Assembly: GCF_903970965.1 (NCBI RefSeq)
Contig: NZ_CAJCKW010000007.1
Location: forward strand, 1-64,000
Origin: Aureimonas sp. ME7
GTDB lineage: Bacteria; Pseudomonadota; Alphaproteobacteria; Rhizobiales; Rhizobiaceae
Reading direction: 5' to 3'
DNA: 64,000 bases
How positions within the stretch are numbered: position 1 is the stretch's first letter; every line of letters starts with the position of its first letter. The position numbers were made by a program, and so were the translations under genes. The notes under the pieces are model-generated. The model did no database searches. It had not been told where the DNA came from and saw only the letters and a list, made by a program, of their open reading frames with translations. Positions 63,894 to 64,000 of the stretch are shown here, piece by piece.

Positions 63894-64000
63894 CGAAGCG
63901 GGCTTTCGAAGCAAAGCAGCGGGAGGCGAGCGGAGGAGACCGAACGCGAACGGGCCCCGAAGTCTCGTTTAGAACACTAAGCCGCTCGACATATCGCGCC
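63894..64000 (-). promoter_or_regulatory. Upstream region of the sulfonate operon (partial)
   Basis: This end stretch should carry the ssuA promoter. No CysB- or Cbl-type site can be pointed to with confidence. The window ends here, so the regulator gene is not seen. Confidence 0.35.

Overview
The window is GC-rich (only short intergenic islands are AT-rich) and has densely packed operons with frequent 4-bp ATGA/GTGA stop-start overlaps. Its gene content points to an alphaproteobacterium of the rhizobial order (Hyphomicrobiales): an eryABC-D erythritol locus, kdpFABCDE, a CtlX-type citrulline hydrolase with ornithine cyclodeaminase, many ABC transporters, and the small rhizobial-type proteins of the DUF3606 and DUF6481 families. 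Genus is not determined; an Aurantimonadaceae-like organism is only a guess. No rRNA, tRNA, CRISPR array or intact mobile element was found.

Layout. 1-1469: decayed DNA holding a frameshifted phage-type integrase remnant that runs into an IS3-family orfA relic. 1470-9340: a minus-strand operon (polar amino-acid ABC transporter, two NtaA/SnaA-type flavin monooxygenases, an HpcH/HpaI aldolase and a DszC-like acyl-CoA-dehydrogenase-fold flavoenzyme) with a divergent LysR regulator; this looks like scavenging of an organosulfur or amino compound. 10789-18992: a complete kdp potassium system (extra small peptide, kdpF, A, B, C, D, E). 19508-29203: erythritol uptake (binding protein, permease, ATPase, DUF2291) divergent from eryD-eryA-eryB-eryC, with a symmetric palindrome between the two arms. 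29259-35500: siderophore TonB receptor divergent from a periplasmic-binding-protein ABC transporter. 35702-39634: CLC-family channel/antiporter, DUF2254 membrane protein and NhaA. 39817-47133: XRE-cupin regulator, arginine/ornithine-type ABC transporter, arginase-family hydrolase, Lrp, CtlX and ornithine cyclodeaminase, that is, conversion of guanidino/ureido amino acids to ornithine and then proline. 47320-48170: two small unknowns. 48260-54611: SorC-type regulator convergent with a ribose-type ABC transporter plus a fused DhaK-DhaL kinase, a second small-polyol/ketose system. 54999-55837: three small charged proteins, two of them behind hairpins that bury the Shine-Dalgarno. 56224-57551: racemase-fold protein and HAD phosphatase. 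57720-63893: sulfonate-type operon (ssuABCD-like, cysE, another NtaA-type monooxygenase).

Together this is an accessory nutrient-scavenging region: two sulfur/nitrogen flavin-monooxygenase clusters at the ends, two small-polyol systems, iron, arginine-family amino acids, and ion homeostasis. The most interesting items are the AldDH-free monooxygenase/aldolase operon at the left, the paired GTTGC-N7-GCAAC operators, the arginase-family enzyme with Asp in place of a metal-binding His, the racemase-fold protein lacking its second Cys, the DAK kinase operon of unknown substrate, and the thermometer-like leaders.
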